DNA from: CAIYTF01 sp963664845
GTDB taxonomy: Bacteria > Bacteroidota > Ignavibacteria > Ignavibacteriales > Ignavibacteriaceae
Assembly: GCA_963664845.1 (NCBI GenBank)
Contig: OY761615.1
Coordinates: 2,046,001-2,110,000 of the forward strand
Reading direction: 5' to 3'
DNA length: 64,000 bases
Shown: positions 44,338 to 52,993 of the stretch, in pieces
How positions within the stretch are numbered: the stretch's first letter is position 1
Layout: each line of letters begins with the position of its first letter
The notes under the pieces: generated by a model
What the model saw: the letters and a program-made list of their open reading frames with translations, nothing else
Database searches by the model: none
Told to the model about the DNA's origin: nothing
Position numbers and translations under genes: made by a program

Positions 44338-44594
44338 GCTTTGGAAATGCTTAAAATGGAACAAAATGACATTATTTTCCAAAAAAATTCAGTGTGATAT
44401 TGCTAACATGTCTCCGGGCGGATAAAGCAGACCGGGTTTTGACGCGAATAATGGAATGGGGGCGGTATACCGGGGTGAGTGTTCGCATGATTGAGGGGCA
44501 GGGGGGGGTCCTGGGACCTAACCTGCCAAGGGGTGCTGTTTCAATTTTCAAAGCAATTAGAAAACTAATCTCGCAAGGTGGATTCCCGTTTTCA
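44338..44594. other. Gene-poor stretch, left of MITE B
   Basis: No gene can be supported; the short frame across it has no ribosome site or known motif and runs into the MITE end. Confidence 0.4.
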
Positions 44595-44890
44595 CGCATA
44601 GGCGTCAACTTAAAAGAGTGTAATTAGACCCTGTTTGCAGGATTGCTAACAACTAACTGTTGTAAACATAAGTTGTTAGCCGACGTTTTGATTCTCTGCT
44701 CTATAAGCAATGCAATAAAAACGCGAATTGCAAAAAATCGTCAATTGCCGAAGCTTTCCAGGGCTTGAGGAAGGTAGATTCCCCCCGATAGGATCGGGAC
44801 ACGCGTCCCGCTTGAAACGGGATTTCGTTGAACTCAATTTTCACGGGAATGACATTCGTCCATTGTGTTCGTTAAGTTGACGCCTATGCG
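44595..44890. mobile_element. MITE-like element B
   Basis: 296 bases bounded by CGCATAGGCGTCAACTTAA at 44595-44613 and its exact complement at 44872-44890. Inside is non-coding and contains GC-rich hairpin words around gatcgggacacgcgtcccg. The outer flanks (gattcccg on the left, cgggat on the right) also match those of the other copies. Confidence 0.6.
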
Positions 44891-45034
44891 CACACGGGAT
44901 GAGGCACTTCTCCCGCGCAAGAACGCGGGATCGCAATGACATATTCTTAGTTGTGCAACAACCTCTTACGTCCATGGTTATTCATGTCGAGTGCCGTAGG
45001 CACATCAGGAAAGAAAGCCCTAAATGCTGTTTCG

Positions 45035-45053
45035 TTAAGTTGACGCCTATGCG
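45035..45053. repeat. Extra right end of the MITE family
   Basis: A third copy of the end (complement of CGCATAGGCGTCAACTTAA) only 145 bases beyond element B's right end. With 44595 it would define a longer 459-bp version. The flank that follows, cgggatttcggcctgtct, is shared with the right end of element C. Confidence 0.6.
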
Positions 45054-45068
45054 CCCCGCCAGAAGCGG

Positions 45069-45218
45069 GATTTCGGCCTGTCTGACTACGGGCAAGCTGC
45101 ACGCAACCTTTACAGTCATCTGAATGTGAACGAAGAGCGCTTTCCTGATTACAGCGGAACCATATCGAAAAAAGGGATTACCATGATGCCTACCATGGGG
45201 GTCAAACTGGAGTTATAG
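45069..45218 (+). pseudogene. 3' remnant of an outer-membrane-type protein gene
   Basis: A 49-codon frame without start, from the MITE flank to TAG at 45216-45218. The translation ends ISKKGITMMPTMGVKLEL, with the alternating pattern and the ending usual for outer-membrane beta strands; earlier it reads GQAARNLYSHLNVNEERFPD. No start codon or ribosome site is present and the frame begins in repeat DNA, so this is the tail of a gene cut off by a MITE insertion or deletion. Family not identified. Confidence 0.35.
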
Positions 45219-45285
45219 CGGAGGTTTTTATGCATATTGTTGCAGAGCGAAAACTTCGTTCGCGGGATATATCCCCTTTAAAACA

Positions 45286-45320
45286 GAATCAACCCCGGAA
45301 CAGCCTTCCGGGGTTGATTC
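45286..45320. terminator. Strong intrinsic terminator
   Basis: GAATCAACCCCGGAA (45286-45300) pairs without mismatch with 45306-45320 around 5 bases; TTTT follows on the plus strand and TGTTTT on the minus. It terminates the minus-strand lipoprotein gene ending at 45349, and perhaps transcription from the left. Confidence 0.85.
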
Positions 45321-45348
45321 ATTTTCCATCTGTCGGGAAGGAATAAGC

Positions 45349-46260
45349 TTAGGGAGCAGCAACTTCACCGGTTTCAGCATCAATCAAATAGGTCAATCCA
45401 CCGATTTTCACAACAGGTTTTACACCGCCAAGCGTTATGGTGAAAGTTCTGTCAATCGTTTTCTCAGTATACGTGTCGCCCTTTTGGAAAGTAACAGTGG
45501 CGTGATAGGTCCCGGTGACCGTTCCGCTTGTTTTTTTGTGCCAGTTCAATCCGCTTCCGCGCGCTCCGGTTACATTTGCAAAGTTAAGAGTCAATGAGCT
45601 GTTAAGGGTTCGTTGTGCATTTCTCATTGTCCAGATCACCGTATCCGATGCAGTTCTGTTGTAAGGAGCTGTTGAATTGATTGTTACCGTAGGGGTGTTT
45701 GTATTCGTCGCAGTCCAAGCGCCGTCAACAGATAACAGTTTGTTATCAACCCGCGGAGTTACCACGGTACCGGATCCGCTGACAATCTGGTGTTTTATGG
45801 AATAAGCGGTGTCGGTTCCCACTAAATAATATTTTTGGAAACTGCCGTCATTTTTCAGGAACTGGTATTTATACACCCGGTGATAATTCGAGTAATAGAG
45901 TCCGGTTTGATTACCACGCTGACGATCGATTGTAACCGTCCACCAGCCGGAAGCATCATCGTAGCTCTTCGACACTGAATCGGTGCTCACGGTGCTGCTG
46001 ATTGACCGGTTAGCTGTTCCATATAAGCCGACAGAAGCAGCAACATCCATAACATCTGCCACCTGATCGAAGGCTCCACCATTATTAACGGCAACTGCCG
46101 CACCAATGGCGGCTGCCGCATCTTCAGTGGCCTGGGCATCCATTTGCTGCACCGCAACCGTGGAGTCATCTTTCTTACAGCCAATCACCAGCAAGCCGCT
46201 CAACAGGCATACCACTGCATACAATCCCAATTGTTTCAAATCAAATCTGATCCGTTGCAT
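45349..46260 (-). CDS. Predicted lipoprotein of unknown function
   Basis: 303 residues: signal (LYAVVCLLSGLLVIGC) with lipobox IGCKK, then an Ala/Asp-rich stretch (QATEDAAAAIGAAVA) and a mainly beta-strand domain with many Thr and Asn (VTINSTAPYNRTASDTVIW, GTYHATVTFQKGDTYTEK) ending in YLIDAETGEV. No family was recognised. The beta-rich mature part suggests a surface-exposed or periplasmic protein. It stands alone, ends at a strong terminator and has an A/T-rich upstream region before polA. Confidence 0.65.
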   Translation of the reverse strand: MQRIRFDLKQLGLYAVVCLLSGLLVIGCKKDDSTVAVQQMDAQATEDAAAAIGAAVAVNNGGAFDQVADVMDVAASVGLYGTANRSISSTVSTDSVSKSYDDASGWWTVTIDRQRGNQTGLYYSNYHRVYKYQFLKNDGSFQKYYLVGTDTAYSIKHQIVSGSGTVVTPRVDNKLLSVDGAWTATNTNTPTVTINSTAPYNRTASDTVIWTMRNAQRTLNSSLTLNFANVTGARGSGLNWHKKTSGTVTGTYHATVTFQKGDTYTEKTIDRTFTITLGGVKPVVKIGGLTYLIDAETGEVAAP

Positions 46261-46517
46261 ATTTATTCCTTCCGATAATACATTGAGTAAAATGTTTTAG
46301 TTTGAAGATTGGACATTGGACTGAATAGCGTGGTTTAATCCCAATATTTTTGCACCATGAAGCAGGAGGAATGGAAATTACACAGCGATCGTCACGACGG
46401 AAATATCAGCAGAAAGACCATGATCGAATAGACAGCTTATAATTCCTTCTCTGTCAGTTCTTTTCCGACCTCTGTGATTATCTCTGCGTAATTTCGAAAT
46501 ATGAAACTCTTATTGCG

Positions 46518-49361
46518 TCAGTGCGCATCAAGCCAGTTGTCACCAACACCAACTTCAACAATTACCGGAACGTTTATCGGGAATGCGGACTCCATGAGTT
46601 CTTTCACCATGCTTTTCATGTCCTCAAGTTCATCGTTCCATACATCGAACACCAACTCATCGTGCACCTGAAGGACCATTTTGCTTTTCAGTTTTGCTTT
46701 GAGCATTTCACGGTGAATATTTATCATAGCGAGCTTGATCATATCGGCAGCAGTTCCCTGGATAGGCATATTGACGGCAACGCGTTCTTCGAATTGTTTT
46801 ACGTTAAAGTTGGCACTGTTGATATTGGGAAGAAAACGGCGCCTTCCCAGCAGCGTAAGCGCGTATCCGGTTTGTCTGGCGGAATAGATACATTCGTCAA
46901 TGAAAGCTTTAACTTTGGAGAAGGTGTTGAAATAGGTTTCAATTATTTCTTTGGCGTGCTGCTGAGTAATGCCCAACCGGGTTTTAAGTCCGAATGGACC
47001 GATTCCATATAAGATTCCGAAATTCACTTCCTTTGCTTTCCGGCGCATGTCGGGGGTTACTTCCTCCGGGGGAAGCATAAAAACCTTTGCTGCGGTTGCC
47101 CGGTGAATATCTTCACCATTTAGAAAGGCCTGTGTCATTCCTTCGTCGCCGCACATACTGGCCATAATACGAAGTTCAATCTGGCTGTAATCAGCACTCA
47201 GAATACTATGATTTCCGTCAGAAGGGACAAATGCCTTACGGATCTCCTTGCCAAGCTCAGTGCGGATGGGAATGTTCTGCAAATTGGGATCAAGACTGGA
47301 AAGCCTTCCTGTCAAAGCAACCGTTTGATTATACGTAGTGTGTACCCTGCCGGTAATAGGACTTATAAGTTCGGGCAAGGCGTCGGTATAGGTAGACTTA
47401 ATTTTGGCAGCCTGCCGGTAGGCAAGCAACGCTTCGATAATCGGATGTTCGCCGCGCAAATTTTCCAGAGACTGAGCATCGGTGGAATACCCTGTTTTGG
47501 TTTTCCTTGTTGATTTAAGGCCCAATTTCCCGAAGAGAATTTTTTGCAGTTGCTGTGTGGAATTGATATTGAACGTCTCCCCTGCCTCTTTAATTATGGT
47601 CTGGGCAATAACATCCATTTGCGATTCAAGATCGTTACTTAACTGATTCAAGGCAATCTTGTCAATTCGCACGCCCGTTGTTTCCATGTGCTCAAGAACT
47701 TCTATTAAGGGAAAGTCAACTTCGTATGCTATCTTTTCCAGTTGTTCCTTTTGCAGAATGGTCCTGAACTTTTCATACAGCAGCCAGGTGATCTCCGCAT
47801 CCTCGGCAGCATAGTCAGAAAGCTTTTGCAGTTCAACGTCGAATATCCGTTTTGCATCCTTTTTCTTCCCAATCAATTCGCTCAGCGGGATCGGCTTATA
47901 ATTCAGATATTTTTCCGACAGGGCATCCATTCCCAGCATTTGATCGGCATCAATAATATACGCAGCAACCATCGTATCGAAATAGAATCCCGCGGTATGA
48001 ATGCCATAATGACGAAGAACGCCAAGATCAAATTTCCCATTCTGACATATTTTGCGGACAGATGCATTTTCAAAAAGAGGTTTAAAAACTGCAATGAATT
48101 CATCGATGGGGAGCCTTCCGGAAAGGTCGGGTGCAAACAGATCGAAGCTTTGTTTAAAAGGGTCAATAGCTACAAAATATGCTTCTCCCTGCTTAATGCA
48201 GAAGGATGCGCCGGCAATATAAAGAGTCTGCCGGTCGAGGCCATCGGTTTCCGTATCGAAAACAAATTCTCCAGCTTCCGTAAGTTCCTTCACCAAGGCA
48301 ACACATTCGTCTTTCTTTGTCAGCAATTTATAAACCGACCCGGAAGCGGCGAAAGTGGTTATTCCGGCGGCTGTAACCGTCTCTGGCATATCCGCCGGGA
48401 CTACCGTTTCACTGTTTCCGGTCATGCCCGGTTCCTGTGAGGCAGCAGCAGTTACGCCTTCGGTAAAATGTTTATCGAACAACTTCTGCACCCTCGTGAA
48501 TGGAGCAATCAATTCAAACTCAACGAATAATTTTTTAATTTGTTCGAAATCCGGGTGGGGAACAGGAAACACAAAATCTTCCGGTGGCAATGGAACAGAC
48601 GTGTGGATGGTAACCAACTCCTTTGACTTGAACGCGAGATCTTTGTTCTCCAGCAGTTTCTTTTGAATTGATTTGGATGAAATTTCATCAAGATGTTCAT
48701 AAATTGATTCAAGCTTCCCGTATGTCTGAATTAAAGGCAAAGCACTTTTGGGACCAATGCCCGCTACTCCCGGAACGTTGTCGCTGGAATCACCAATAAG
48801 TGCGAGATAGTCAATCATAAAATCGGGAGTAAAGCCATATTCCTGCACCACTTTGGCACTGTCAAAAATTTCCAGCGGATCGGCGCTTTTACCCGGTTTC
48901 ACCAGGAATACCTGGTCATTTACCAGTTGCACATAGTCCTTGTCCGGAGTTACGAGATAGGAAATATTGCCTTCCTTCGCGGCAGCAACTGCCAATGTGC
49001 CGATAATATCGTCGGCTTCATAACCGGAAAGAATATGAAACGGGAACCCCAGAGCCTGGACAATTTCTTTAATCTTGGGAATCTGTTTCTGGAGGTCTTC
49101 GGGCATTTCCTGGCGGTTAGCCTTGTATGCCTCGAATGTTTCGTGCCGGAATGTTTTATCCTTGTGGTCGAATGCAACAATTACGCTGTCCGGTTTAATA
49201 TCTTCAATAATTTTGAGCAGCTGCGTCACAAAGCCGAATATTGCGGATGTGGGAAAGCCGGTTTTGGTTTTCAGGGGGCGGGAGATAAATGCAAAGTGCG
49301 CCTTATAGGCAAGCGCCATGGAATCAATGAATGCAATTTTTATGGGTGTTGCTGAGCTCAT
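46518..49361 (-). CDS. polA: DNA polymerase I
   Basis: A 947-residue full-length PolI with three domains: 5'-3' exonuclease (residues 1-290, VAFDHKDKTFRHETFEAYKANR, YEADDIIGTLA); 3'-5' proofreading exonuclease with intact motifs FDTETDGLD, QNGKFDLGVL and AAEDAEIT; and the polymerase (from about 560) with motif A DYSQIELRIMA, motif B RRKAKEVNFGILYGIGPFG and motif C QVHDELVF. Used in repair and primer removal. Alone on the minus strand; upstream A/T-rich DNA. Its presence shows that the accessory-looking area is interrupted by core genes. Confidence 0.97.
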   Translation of the reverse strand: MSSATPIKIAFIDSMALAYKAHFAFISRPLKTKTGFPTSAIFGFVTQLLKIIEDIKPDSVIVAFDHKDKTFRHETFEAYKANRQEMPEDLQKQIPKIKEIVQALGFPFHILSGYEADDIIGTLAVAAAKEGNISYLVTPDKDYVQLVNDQVFLVKPGKSADPLEIFDSAKVVQEYGFTPDFMIDYLALIGDSSDNVPGVAGIGPKSALPLIQTYGKLESIYEHLDEISSKSIQKKLLENKDLAFKSKELVTIHTSVPLPPEDFVFPVPHPDFEQIKKLFVEFELIAPFTRVQKLFDKHFTEGVTAAASQEPGMTGNSETVVPADMPETVTAAGITTFAASGSVYKLLTKKDECVALVKELTEAGEFVFDTETDGLDRQTLYIAGASFCIKQGEAYFVAIDPFKQSFDLFAPDLSGRLPIDEFIAVFKPLFENASVRKICQNGKFDLGVLRHYGIHTAGFYFDTMVAAYIIDADQMLGMDALSEKYLNYKPIPLSELIGKKKDAKRIFDVELQKLSDYAAEDAEITWLLYEKFRTILQKEQLEKIAYEVDFPLIEVLEHMETTGVRIDKIALNQLSNDLESQMDVIAQTIIKEAGETFNINSTQQLQKILFGKLGLKSTRKTKTGYSTDAQSLENLRGEHPIIEALLAYRQAAKIKSTYTDALPELISPITGRVHTTYNQTVALTGRLSSLDPNLQNIPIRTELGKEIRKAFVPSDGNHSILSADYSQIELRIMASMCGDEGMTQAFLNGEDIHRATAAKVFMLPPEEVTPDMRRKAKEVNFGILYGIGPFGLKTRLGITQQHAKEIIETYFNTFSKVKAFIDECIYSARQTGYALTLLGRRRFLPNINSANFNVKQFEERVAVNMPIQGTAADMIKLAMINIHREMLKAKLKSKMVLQVHDELVFDVWNDELEDMKSMVKELMESAFPINVPVIVEVGVGDNWLDAH

Positions 49362-49578
49362 AGTTATATTTCAGTGTCTGGTGTTGAATTAATCAATTTA
49401 CTGGTGCAAGTATAACAGTTTCGGGAGTATTGATCAAATACTTCCTTAGACTCCACTCAGGAAACGGTTGGACTTCGCTCAGAATAAGCATGGATCATAC
49501 TTCGAAACGATTTATCCCCTTTTTTTCATTTACATCTCCATTTGAAATATTAAAATGCGGATATTGCCTGGAATGAAT

Positions 49579-49836
49579 TTACTCCCCCGCTTCATCCTGA
49601 TTGAGATTAGCATAGGACTCGATATAACCGCACTTTTCACAACAATACGAGGTGATTGGAAATCTTTTTCTTTTGGCATAATCAGGACCAAAGAAAGAGA
49701 CTTTTTCCGGTTTACCCTCAACCCACATTGCTATAAAGTGGGAAATGGTTCCCCATTTCTTTTTTTGCGGCAATGGCAACTCCAAGCCAGCCAACATTGA
49801 ACCGCCGCATTTGCTGCAGAGCTTTTTCGTGTCCAT
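49579..49836 (-). CDS. Small zinc-ribbon protein (DUF6487-like)
   Basis: 85 residues with two Cys pairs: CSKCGGSM at the start and CCEKCGYIE near the end, a zinc-ribbon arrangement typical of DUF6487-type small proteins. The middle FGPDYAKRKRFPI is basic. No known reaction; possibly nucleic-acid or protein binding. Isolated between polA and the REP-like repeat. Confidence 0.65.
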   Translation of the reverse strand: MDTKKLCSKCGGSMLAGLELPLPQKKKWGTISHFIAMWVEGKPEKVSFFGPDYAKRKRFPITSYCCEKCGYIESYANLNQDEAGE

Positions 49837-49978
49837 TAGTATATGCTTTCAATGATCAATACAAATGTAAAATTAGCCGTTTTTTGCGCTTTGTCCAATG
49901 GATATTTGGTTATGTAGTTTGGCAGGTTCGGTGTCGGATTGTTGTAACAGGGCAAAACCACTGGGGCTCAGAACTGCA

Positions 49979-50000
49979 GGGGTTCAAAATTTTGAGCCCC
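49979..50000. repeat. REP-like palindrome, copy 2
   Basis: GGGGTTCA and TGAGCCCC, separated by AAATTT, in the family of the perfect palindrome at 51203-51230. The upstream flank (ctggggctcagaactg) contains a further part of the motif. Confidence 0.6.
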
Positions 50001-50028
50001 TTCTTGATGAATTTCAATTCCAATATGC

Positions 50029-50964
50029 TCATCGCATATTTGTTGTAAAAAAGTCAACAACTCTTGAAACATATTCTACACCACCGACCTGTATAATATT
50101 ATTATGGGTAGCCTCCGGCAAAGGATACCACTCCTTTACAGGGCACTTAATGTTATCAAAGACTCTCTTTCCATAGTCTGAAGATATATTGGAATCATTT
50201 AAGCCATGAATAACCAAGACTGGGTTTGAAATTTTAAGTGCAGACATTCGCGGACTAATGGAATCGACCTGAAAATGGGCAATCTTTTCTGACTCCTCCA
50301 ATGCCATATCGGATACAAAACTTAATGGAATATGAGTGATCTTTTCGGCATAGTCATGCGCTGTTTGCCGAAAATCGGCAAAACAGCTTTCAACAACCCC
50401 GCATTGGAATCTATTGTCAATTGCCATTGTCTGAATTGCTATTGCTGCGCCCAGCGAACAACCCCATACACCATAGGGTCCGGAGTCGGAAAATCTGGAA
50501 ATTATAGAATCGAGAATTTTTGAGTAGTCATATTTTTCATAATAGCCGAAAGTACAGTATTTTCCCCCACTTTCACCGTGAGCTCTATGATCAAAAATTA
50601 TACAGTTAAAACCGTTATTGCATAATTGTTGTATTCTTCCCAATTGAGAGTATTTTGAATCTGCAATGCCATGAAGAAATAAAACAGAACCGAGTGAATG
50701 TTTCTGTTTCGCATGAACAAACCAGCCTTTTAGAATGATCGTATCCTCAACCACAATGGAAACAGTATCGTAATTGAAACCTATTTTCCCTGGATTTACA
50801 CTTTTGTATTTGTTAAGATCCACCCGATGCGGACAGATGGAAGAAAAGGCAAGGATGTTTTTTGTGGCATATTGGACAACAAAAGCCCCCGCGACAATCA
50901 ATAATGTCAAAACTAAACTCACAACAATCAGAACCTTCTTATATTTCACTTCATCTCCCGTCAC
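50029..50964 (-). CDS. Membrane-anchored alpha/beta hydrolase
   Basis: 311 residues with an N-terminal membrane span (residues about 9-30) and an alpha/beta hydrolase domain: oxyanion strand VLFLHGIADSKYSQ, nucleophile WGCSLGAAIAIQ (Ser in G-x-S-x-G), acid in HGLNDSNISS, histidine in ATHNN. The triad appears complete. Similar to FrsA-like or BAAT-type esterases; the substrate is not known. The end overlaps with REP-flank DNA; its neighbours are not functionally related. Start at 50964 gives the anchor at the right place. Confidence 0.8.
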   Translation of the reverse strand: MTGDEVKYKKVLIVVSLVLTLLIVAGAFVVQYATKNILAFSSICPHRVDLNKYKSVNPGKIGFNYDTVSIVVEDTIILKGWFVHAKQKHSLGSVLFLHGIADSKYSQLGRIQQLCNNGFNCIIFDHRAHGESGGKYCTFGYYEKYDYSKILDSIISRFSDSGPYGVWGCSLGAAIAIQTMAIDNRFQCGVVESCFADFRQTAHDYAEKITHIPLSFVSDMALEESEKIAHFQVDSISPRMSALKISNPVLVIHGLNDSNISSDYGKRVFDNIKCPVKEWYPLPEATHNNIIQVGGVEYVSRVVDFFTTNMR

Positions 50965-51358
50965 TGATTATTCCAAATAAGACAATGCAAGCGGCTTGCT
51001 ATTTTTCATTCAAAAACGTTAATATCATTCCGATCCGTAAAAACAAGTTGAATAAAATTAAGCTTTTTATTCAGCTATGATATAATAATACTATCAATGG
51101 ATAATTGGAATGCTGGAAGGAATCATCTGTTGATTATTGGTAAGGCAGACAATTTTGAATGAAAAGATCAATGCAAGTGCGATCCCCATTGGTTTCAGAA
51201 CTGTAGGGGCTCAAAATTTTGAGCCCCTACACGAAAAATGTGGTTTTGGCATGCAGATTTTGGACACCTGCTTAAGAGGTTGTAACAAAATTCATTTAGC
51301 GCAGAATTCAGCTTTAAAACTTTGCTTATAAGCGCTAATCGTGAGATTGCGGAGCACG
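50965..51358. other. Intergenic DNA with REP-like palindrome, no gene
   Basis: No convincing gene in this part. Contains the REP copy at 51203-51230 and a flank shared with the 10.5 kb copy. Confidence 0.45.
51203..51230. repeat. REP-like perfect 28-bp palindrome, copy 3
   Basis: GTAGGGGCTCAAAA followed at once by its exact complement. About 75-120 bases on (51304-51349) lies GAATTCAGCT...TATAAGCGCTAATCGTG, which matches the other end of the copy at 10.5 kb. Such palindromes are spread by RAYT-type transposases in some bacteria; no rayt gene is visible here. Confidence 0.65.
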
Positions 51359-51762
51359 CGCATAGGCGTCAACTTAACAGTTATGTCTGAGAACAGATTT
51401 GTGTTCGAGAGAATGGTATCGGATTGAATGCTGGTCGTTTGCTCATTTTCCTGTTTCGAAATTCACTCCATAGCAATTTATGCCGCTCCTATATCGTAGC
51501 TCATGAAATTTGGTGGATATGTTTACCAGGGGCTTACCCCTGGCTACAAATATGTCGCTCCGATTGAGCTTTAGCTTTTTGTCTTTTCTACGGCGAAGCC
51601 ATGCTGCCGGCAAAAATATTTCGACCTTGCCGGGGCTTCTGAAGCAATAATTCAACATAGATAGCATCCTTAGCGAGTAAAACATTCTCAGGATTAAGAG
51701 CCGGAGGCATGGAATACAAAGCAAACATGTTGAAATAACTTTGTTAAGTTGACGCCTATGCG
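51359..51762. mobile_element. MITE-like element C
   Basis: 404 bases between CGCATAGGCGTCAACTTAA (51359-51377) and its complement (51744-51762). The interior has the words gctcctatatcg, caggggcttacccctggctac and tatgtcgctccgattgag, an array of short hairpins similar in kind to element A. The right end lies about 160 bases before the nucleotidyltransferase gene and supplies a false ATG for it. Confidence 0.6.
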
Positions 51763-51925
51763 TGAGCGGGATTTCGGCCTGTCTTCTGACAGGCAGGAAG
51801 CACTCAACTTCGCCCGATGCGGACTCGCAACCCTGGCGACTGCCTTACATAAAATTACGTGGATGTTTTTGGTATTTTCAGTAACTTTCATCATGAGTAA
51901 AAACATTTGCACAGAAGCTGCCAAA

Positions 51926-52261
51926 ATGGATAACACACTAATAATTGAAAAGCTGAATTCAGCCCTCAGTGACAAATTTGGTGATTACCGAGGTACCTAT
52001 TTCTTTGGTTCACGCCTTACAGGAAATTTTACCGAAGACAGTGACTATGATGTTGTGCTTGTTTTTGATGTTCTGGATCGCGAAAAACAGAGACTAATTA
52101 TGAGAGTTGTATCTGAGTTGGAGTATGAATTGGAGGTATTCCTTGATTGTAAACTATTCACTTCAACCGGCAGCAGAAGCATTGATTATATAAGAAAAAA
52201 TGTCAATCCCGTTTTTATCGAAAGAGCAATAGACCTGGGAAAATATTATGGCAGAACTTAA
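51926..52261 (+). CDS. MNT-type nucleotidyltransferase (antitoxin-like)
   Basis: About 111 residues from ATG 51926, which follows GAAG by 8 bases; ATG 51893 is an alternative and the frame upstream comes from MITE DNA. It has the minimal nucleotidyltransferase motif GSRLTGNFTEDSDYDVVLVF (GSRxxG...DxD). Stands before a HEPN gene and overlaps it by 14 bases, the order of MntA/HepT-type pairs where the transferase modifies (AMPylates) the HEPN toxin. The last part (RKNVNPVFIERAI) is usual for the family. Confidence 0.82.
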   Translation: MDNTLIIEKLNSALSDKFGDYRGTYFFGSRLTGNFTEDSDYDVVLVFDVLDREKQRLIMRVVSELEYELEVFLDCKLFTSTGSRSIDYIRKNVNPVFIERAIDLGKYYGRT

Positions 52262-52646
52262 TGAACTTTTGGTTCAGAATTGCATAATAAAATCCAAACA
52301 GGCGCTTAGCGATGCAGAATTGGGACTGGAAAATGGCAGAAAAAGCCTTGCATTAAACAGGCAATATTATGCAGTATTTTATGCTGCATTGGCGCTGGGA
52401 TATAAAAATGGATTTACCACAGCCAAGCATTCTCAATTAATGGGTTGGTTCAACAGAAAATTTATATATCAGGATAAAACATTTCCTGTCGAGATGAATG
52501 ATATATATAGAGATGCGTTTATGAATCGCCAGGAAGCGGATTATGAACTATTAACTGCATCTGAGATGACGATCGAACAGATTGAAAGTTTACACAAAGA
52601 TTGTAAATATTTTATCGAAACTGTTTTTGAATTTCTTGCGGTTTGA
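52248..52646 (+). CDS. HEPN-domain protein (UPF0332-like, toxin-like)
   Basis: 132 residues, all helical: N-terminal KSKQALSDAELGLENGRKS, then ALNRQYYAVFYAALAL with the N-R-x-Y-Y pattern of UPF0332-type HEPN proteins. The canonical RNase motif (R-x4-6-H) is not obvious: after the R of NRQYY the expected His is absent, though KHSQLM follows farther on. This could mean it is the non-nuclease type. The partner gene overlaps upstream. Small, A/T-rich pair near repeats, typical for horizontally moving modules. Confidence 0.78.
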   Translation: MAELNELLVQNCIIKSKQALSDAELGLENGRKSLALNRQYYAVFYAALALGYKNGFTTAKHSQLMGWFNRKFIYQDKTFPVEMNDIYRDAFMNRQEADYELLTASEMTIEQIESLHKDCKYFIETVFEFLAV

Positions 52647-52993
52647 TCGTCCTTTAGTGCCAAAGTTTCTGCGAATTGGGGTATAAAACAGAAATCAGCA
52701 AGGTTGCCACCAGTTAAAACTAAGATTGAAGTTAAGGGTTGTGTGAGTAGATGACTATGCGGGGTACTTCCTTTCAACCCAATAACCAACATAGACATTT
52801 ATTGGTTTTTTGTTAGCAAGACAGGGCTGCATGAAAGATTTGGTTTTAACATGCAAATTTTGAAACTCTGCAACAATATTGCTCAACCAATCAACCAATC
52901 TCTATTGTCAATTATCCATTAATTACCCTATTTTAGATATCAATCTATATTGGATTTCAGTTACCATAGAAGCACAGAACAATAGAATTTTAT
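52647..52993. other. Intergenic region, nothing found
   Basis: About 350 A/T-rich bases without gene, hairpin or repeat of note; a weak partial match (gatgactatgcgggg) to the MITE end occurs near 52752. Confidence 0.4.

Noticed and set aside
44394..44627. A 77-residue frame left of MITE B
   Set aside because: Ends within the MITE terminal repeat and lacks a ribosome site.
51749..51925. Upstream extension of the nucleotidyltransferase frame
   Set aside because: The first 59 codons come from MITE end and flank; internal ATG has better context.
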